Below are positions 60,302 through 64,000 of a stretch of 64,000 bases of DNA, in pieces. Position 1 is the first letter of the stretch. Each line of letters starts with the position of its first letter. The notes under the pieces are model-generated. The model worked only from the letters and a program-made list of their open reading frames with translations. It did no database searches and had not been told where the DNA came from. Source of the DNA: Bradyrhizobium sp. BR 10289 (GTDB taxonomy: Bacteria > Pseudomonadota > Alphaproteobacteria > Rhizobiales > Xanthobacteraceae); assembly GCF_019455385.1 (NCBI RefSeq), contig NZ_JACOFR010000012.1:124001-188000 (forward strand), in the 5' to 3' direction. A program made the position numbers and the translations under genes.

Positions 60302-61456
60302 TCAGCGTCCCTCGGCAAGGATCCCCTTCCCCACATCCTCGTAATGCGTGTCGCGCGCCTGGATTTGCTGCGCGATGGCGTGCATGTCGCGGAACCGCCG
60401 CTCGAACGGATGCTTTCGGAACACCGCGGTGGCGCCCGCCATGTGATAGGCGGTGTCGACCACTTTGGCCGATTGATGAATGGTCCAGGTCGACGCGAGG
60501 CGAACCGCGCTGCGATGCGCGGCGCTGAACTCGCCGGTCGCAACCAGATCGCGCCACATCGCATGCGCGGTCGCATAGAGATAAGCGCGCGCTGCGCGAA
60601 GGTCGCCCTCGGTGCGCCCGATCAGGCCCTGGACCGCCGCGTTATCGCGCATGCTGCTTGCCGCCAGCGACTGATGCTTTCCGCGTGATAGCGCAATCGC
60701 CGCGTCCAGCGTGGCGCGCGCGACGCCGAGCGAGACCGCGGCAAAGCCGAGGCTGTAGGTTGAGCCGGTGCCGATCCTGTAGAGCGGCCCCTTCTCGACC
60801 AGCGCGGACGGCACGTCGCGGAACGCGGTGAAGCGCTCGGGGATGAAGAGGTCAGTGACCTCATACGAATCGGTGCCGGTGCCGGCGAGGCCGATGGCGT
60901 GCCACACATCGTGCATCACGGCGCTCGTGGCCGGGAACAGGATGGTGCGCACCTCCGCCGACCCGTCGGCATGTTTCCGCGGCGCGCCGTCGGGGCCGAC
61001 GATGCGCACATGCGCCCCGAGCCAGCTCGCCTGCCGCGAGCCCGAGGCAAAGTCCCAGCGCGCGGTGACCCGATAGCCGTCCTCGACTCGACGCGCCTCA
61101 TGCGCGATCGCACCCCAGGCGAGGATGCCGGGGGGTGCGTTGAAGATCTCGTGCGCCGTGTCGTGGTCGAGCCAGGCAGCGATCATCGCGCAGACGCTGC
61201 ATTGGCCAAGGCACCAGGCCGTGGAGGCATCGGCCTTGGCGATCTCCTCCAGCATTTGCATGAAATGTTCCGGCGCGGCCTCGGCGCCGCCAAGGCTCTG
61301 CGGCAGCAGCGCGCGATACAGCCCGTTCTCGATCAGCGCGGTCACCACATCAGGCGTCAGCCGCCGCGTCCGCTCGATCTCGTCCGCCTCGCCCGCAATC
61401 AGCGGCGCGATGGCGCGAGCCCGCTCGACCAGGCCAACTCCGGGAGCTGCATTCAT
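60302..61456 (-). CDS. Acyl-CoA dehydrogenase-fold flavin monooxygenase
   Basis: A 384-residue protein of the group D flavoprotein monooxygenase type (HpaB-C2/DszC-like): ERARAIAPLIAGEADEIERT, then MLEEIAKADASTAWCLGQ, and a C-terminal ATAVFRKHPFERRFRDMHA pattern. Such enzymes use FMNH2 or FADH2 from a separate reductase to hydroxylate aromatic or sulfur compounds. No reductase gene is adjacent. The substrate is unknown. Confidence 0.8.
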   Translation of the reverse strand: MNAAPGVGLVERARAIAPLIAGEADEIERTRRLTPDVVTALIENGLYRALLPQSLGGAEAAPEHFMQMLEEIAKADASTAWCLGQCSVCAMIAAWLDHDTAHEIFNAPPGILAWGAIAHEARRVEDGYRVTARWDFASGSRQASWLGAHVRIVGPDGAPRKHADGSAEVRTILFPATSAVMHDVWHAIGLAGTGTDSYEVTDLFIPERFTAFRDVPSALVEKGPLYRIGTGSTYSLGFAAVSLGVARATLDAAIALSRGKHQSLAASSMRDNAAVQGLIGRTEGDLRAARAYLYATAHAMWRDLVATGEFSAAHRSAVRLASTWTIHQSAKVVDTAYHMAGATAVFRKHPFERRFRDMHAIAQQIQARDTHYEDVGKGILAEGR

Positions 61457-61555
61457 GCCAGCGTTTCCTCGCCCATTCTTGCCGTGAGCGGTAAGAGGCG
61501 CCGATGGTGGTCTATTTGGTGGGCGGGATCAAGGTGGAGGATATCGGGCGACGGA

Positions 61556-62005
61556 CTACAGCAACCGTTCCATGATGATTGTGCGTTCGTCACCATGATA
61601 GCTGTCGCGCACCGCGTTGAACCCGAGCCTTGCATAGAACGTCTCGGCCGTGACCGACGACGGCACGGTCAACGCTGCAATGCTCTGCTCCCGCGCCGCC
61701 CGCTCGACCTCGGCCATCAGCAGCTTGCCGATCCCGCGTCCCTGAACATCGGGTGCCACGAAGACCGTGCGGACCACGTTTCCGTCAAGGCTCGCTGTTC
61801 CAACCACACGGCTGCCGAGCACGGCGACGAAGACCGTGCGCTTCTCGATCAATTGGCGCACGGCGTCCGGGCTGAAGCTGCGCGCGACTCGTGCGATGAT
61901 CTCGTCGGTATAGTCCTTCGCATTGGTTTCGCGCAGCGCCCGCAGGATGACGCCGCTGATGTCGCCGGCGTCGTCGCCGCGCGCCGGCCGGATCGTGCAG
62001 TCCAT
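61556..62005 (-). CDS. GNAT family N-acetyltransferase
   Basis: A 149-residue GNAT enzyme. The acetyl-CoA motif is in VFVAPDVQGRGIGKLLMAEVE (Q/R-x-x-G-x-G/A), and the C-terminus AETFYARLGFNAVRD is typical. The acceptor is unknown. ATG 62005 follows ggag at good distance; ATG 62026 does not. Confidence 0.82.
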   Translation of the reverse strand: MDCTIRPARGDDAGDISGVILRALRETNAKDYTDEIIARVARSFSPDAVRQLIEKRTVFVAVLGSRVVGTASLDGNVVRTVFVAPDVQGRGIGKLLMAEVERAAREQSIAALTVPSSVTAETFYARLGFNAVRDSYHGDERTIIMERLL

Positions 62006-62550
62006 GGACCGCTCCAGTGAAGCCATGAAGCCGGCGCCGCGGGCCCGGCCATCGCACTTGATGCGACCGTCTATAGCATATTGGCACGAAGCGGCGCTAC
62101 GGCATCGGCGCACGCTCACCCGTTCGGCAGCCACCAGCCGTGGATCGCGGCGACGAGGCAGGCTGCGAGGCAGATGGCCCGGTGGCCCATTTCCATCGAG
62201 TAATGGCCCGGTTGCGTGTCCCTCTGAAAGACCTGCCGATGCTTTCCGGCCGATCAGGCCGCGCAATTTCATCACCGTCACCCTGAGGTGCTCGCCTCTT
62301 CGGCGAGCCTCGAAGGGCGACGGCCCGGCTTGCTGCTCGGCCGATTCATCCTTCGAGGCTCACACTGCTATGCAGTGTGAGCGCCTCAGGATGACGGGGG
62401 TGAGAGACTGAGTGATGTGAAAACGAAGTCTTCAGCGGAATGTCTTTGCGTTGGCCTGTCTTATGTTCATGGCATCTACCTCCGCATCGTGATGGCCAGC
62501 CCGCACGTCTTGATCTACCATCCGGTCGACCCGTTTACGGAGCCACCCGA
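62006..62550. other. 545-bp divergent gap with one family A repeat
   Basis: Between the divergent GNAT and racemase genes. It contains a family A repeat (62275-62397) and a 26-codon open frame on the minus strand (62116-62196, MEMGHRAICLAACLVAAIHG start) that resembles a membrane peptide but has no good ribosome site. Nothing else was recognised. Confidence 0.35.
62275..62397. repeat. Dispersed palindromic repeat, family A (copy 3)
   Basis: ccgtcaccctgagg and cctcaggatgacgg bound a 123-bp element. Tips: gctcgcc-tcttc-ggcgagc on the left and ctcacactgc-tat-gcagtgtgag on the right. Inner gcctcgaagggcg and catccttcgaggc pair imperfectly. Confidence 0.82.
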
Positions 62551-63240
62551 ATGCAAACCATCGGCCTGATCGGCGGCATGAGCTGGGAGAGCACCGCGCT
62601 CTATTACAAGCTCATCAACGAACGCGTCCGCGACCGCATGGGCCAGCTGCATTCGGCCCCGCTGCTGATGTACTCCTACGATTTCCAGGGCATCAAGGAG
62701 CTGCAATATGCCGGCCGCTGGGACGAGGCGGCGGCGAGCCTCGCCGAGGTCGGGCAGCGGCTCGAAAGCGCCGGCGCGCGTGCGATCGTGCTCTGCACCA
62801 ACACGATGCACAAGCTTGCGGCCGAGATCACGGCGAAGCTGACTGTTCCCTTCATCCACATCGGCGACGCAACGGCGCAGCGCATTCGCGCGAAAGGCTA
62901 CCGGCGGGTCGGGCTGCTCGGCACCAAATTCACGATGGAAGAAGATTTCTACATCGACCGCCTGCGCGCCCATGATCTCGACGTCCTGGTGCCTCCCGCG
63001 GATGCCCGCACCGAGGTGAACCGCATCATCTACGACGAGCTGTGCCTCGGCAACGTCACCGCGCCCTCGCGCCGCCGCTATCAGGAGGTGATGGCCGCGC
63101 TCGTTGCCGCGGGCGCGGAGTGCATCATCCTCGGCTGCACCGAGATCACGATGCTGGTCGGTGCGGGTGATACGTCGGTCGAGACCTTCGACACGACGGC
63201 GATCCACGCGGAGACCGCGGCCGATTTCGCGATCGGGTGA
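62551..63240 (+). CDS. Aspartate/glutamate racemase family protein
   Basis: A 229-residue enzyme. The two catalytic cysteines lie in VLCTNTMHKLA and IILGCTEITML, and the opening is TIGLIGGMSWESTALYYKLINE. It is likely an amino-acid racemase acting on aspartate. ATG 62551 begins the family motif directly. Confidence 0.87.
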   Translation: MQTIGLIGGMSWESTALYYKLINERVRDRMGQLHSAPLLMYSYDFQGIKELQYAGRWDEAAASLAEVGQRLESAGARAIVLCTNTMHKLAAEITAKLTVPFIHIGDATAQRIRAKGYRRVGLLGTKFTMEEDFYIDRLRAHDLDVLVPPADARTEVNRIIYDELCLGNVTAPSRRRYQEVMAALVAAGAECIILGCTEITMLVGAGDTSVETFDTTAIHAETAADFAIG

Positions 63241-63253
63241 TGCGATCTCACTG

Positions 63254-63547
63254 TCAGACGTCCTGCATCGGCAGCAATTCCAGCTTCGCGGCCGATTTTT
63301 CCAGCAGCCGCGCGTGAGCTGCCCGCCGCGGATCGTTCCGGTAGGTTTGAAAATCCGCCTCGGAGGCAAAGCTGACGATGTGCATTTCCACGGTGCCGTC
63401 CGGATTGCGAAGACGCCGATCGAGACGCCCGTTGAATTCCGGCAACAGCGGCAGGACGGCGTCCTCATAGGCGCGAAAGTCCGCGATGCCTTCAGGGGGT
63501 ATGCGGGCGATCAGCACAAAGGTAACCGAGTTGGCTCGATGAGACAT
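63254..63547 (-). CDS. Small dimeric alpha-beta barrel protein (DUF1330-like)
   Basis: A 97-residue protein with the ferredoxin-like dimeric alpha-beta barrel pattern: SVTFVLIARIPPEGIADFRAY, RNPDGTVEMHIVSFASEADF and TYRNDPRRAAHARLL. It resembles DUF1330 or antibiotic-biosynthesis-monooxygenase folds. Function unknown. Converges on the racemase with a 13-bp gap. Confidence 0.65.
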   Translation of the reverse strand: MSHRANSVTFVLIARIPPEGIADFRAYEDAVLPLLPEFNGRLDRRLRNPDGTVEMHIVSFASEADFQTYRNDPRRAAHARLLEKSAAKLELLPMQDV

Positions 63548-63641
63548 GGGCGCCTGCGTCGTACCCGCGTTCGCGAAGTGAAGACTCCCGGCGCGAAAGT
63601 GTGGGGGGCGTGCCTGCTCGCCCAAGGAAGTGCTGAGTGTA

Positions 63642-63870
63642 TCAGGGCGAAGCCGCCCTGCAATCGGCTTCGCCCTTGTCGAAAGATTTCGATCGGCCCG
63701 TTTGAACCGCGGCCGCCGCCTTGCGGATGACGTCGATCACGACGCTGGGTTGGGGACAACATCGTGACATGGCTGCTGTCGGTCTCGACCGTGGTCGCAT
63801 TCATGCGTCTCGAAAGAAAACGCTGAAGGTCGGGATACACGGTCTGGTGCTTCCGGGCGAGGAGGGCGTT
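63642..63870 (-). pseudogene. Frameshifted remnant of an alpha/beta hydrolase C-terminus
   Basis: On the minus strand the reading QTVYPDLQRFLSRRMNATTV and SSHVTML looks like the end of an alpha/beta hydrolase. It breaks at a run of four bases (63752-63755). Removing one C of that run restores MLSQPSVVIDVIRKAAAAV, the usual end of such proteins. Sequence upstream of about 63870 no longer matches. A perfect 11-bp hairpin (63645-63655 with 63665-63675) overlaps the stop region. It is a decayed gene or, less likely, a sequencing error in a rearranged gene. Confidence 0.6.
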
Positions 63871-64000
63871 TTGTTGGTGGTGCGCGGCGCGGATGGTGGC
63901 CTATCCACAAACTGTTCCAACCGCAATCTTCCAAAATATTGATGGCTCGCCATGTCGGCACGGACTGGCCCCGATCGTCCTTGGTTGGAGACTTCCGGGA
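63871..64000. other. Terminal stretch without recognised gene
   Basis: The last 130 bases contain no open frame with coding character on either strand that I can support. They lie upstream of the hydrolase remnant and may hold further decayed parts of it or the promoter of a gene beyond the window. Confidence 0.3.

Overview
The window reads as a piece of a high-GC alphaproteobacterial chromosome, most likely Bradyrhizobium or a close relative. The reasons are the strong GC bias at third codon positions, the many small secreted proteins of rhizobial style, the Omp25-like/OprB porin, the abundance of solute-binding proteins and acyl-CoA enzymes, and several families of dispersed palindromic intergenic repeats. 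There is no integrase, transposase, prophage structural gene or CRISPR array. About 62 protein genes, one tRNA-Arg(CCT), one frameshifted gene remnant and eleven palindromic repeat elements in five families can be supported.

Layout. 1-5160: end of a small secreted protein, a secreted alpha/beta hydrolase, then an operon of acyl-CoA ligase, RraA-like protein, cupin and Bug/TctC binding protein, closed by a terminator. 5205-5281: tRNA-Arg. 5398-9998: GYF/DUF2569 membrane protein, amidohydrolase, a periplasmic TlpA-DsrE-DoxX operon and a divergent LysR regulator. 10005-18468: acyl-CoA dehydrogenase, hydrolase, ketopantoate-reductase-like protein, enoyl-CoA hydratase, FAD oxidoreductase and a first NMT1/SsuA-type ABC transporter. 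18588-23844: an aromatic-acid cluster made of gentisate dioxygenase, zeta GST isomerase and MarR regulator, facing an operon of class A flavin monooxygenase and aryl-CoA ligase. 23998-34817: small secreted proteins, an oxidoreductase, a DctA-type carrier with a GltI-type binding protein, an ATP-grasp protein, ferredoxin-NADP reductase, a membrane-anchored glutamate-synthase-like protein, a PilZ protein and a CorC-type protein. 35063-45486: chemoreceptor, fused porin, creatininase-like protein, and a second ABC operon ending in a 2-hydroxyacid dehydrogenase and a double-domain Inh protein. 45742-64000: lysozyme-like protein, RadC, methionine aminopeptidase, MscS channel, K+/H+ antiporter, molybdate transporter modABC, MepA endopeptidase, EAL phosphodiesterase, flavin monooxygenase, GNAT, Asp/Glu racemase and a broken hydrolase remnant.

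The most coherent new hypothesis is the aromatic cluster at 18588-23844. The ligase, monooxygenase, gentisate dioxygenase and isomerase look like a CoA-ester route through gentisyl-CoA to gentisate. Two promoters carry nearly the same 22-bp element (20 of 22 positions identical) across the -10 box, a good candidate for the operator of the local MarR protein. The other outstanding signal is non-coding. The palindromic repeats keep their pairing while changing sequence, sit mostly between convergent genes, and in both NMT1-type ABC operons separate the binding-protein gene from the ATPase gene.
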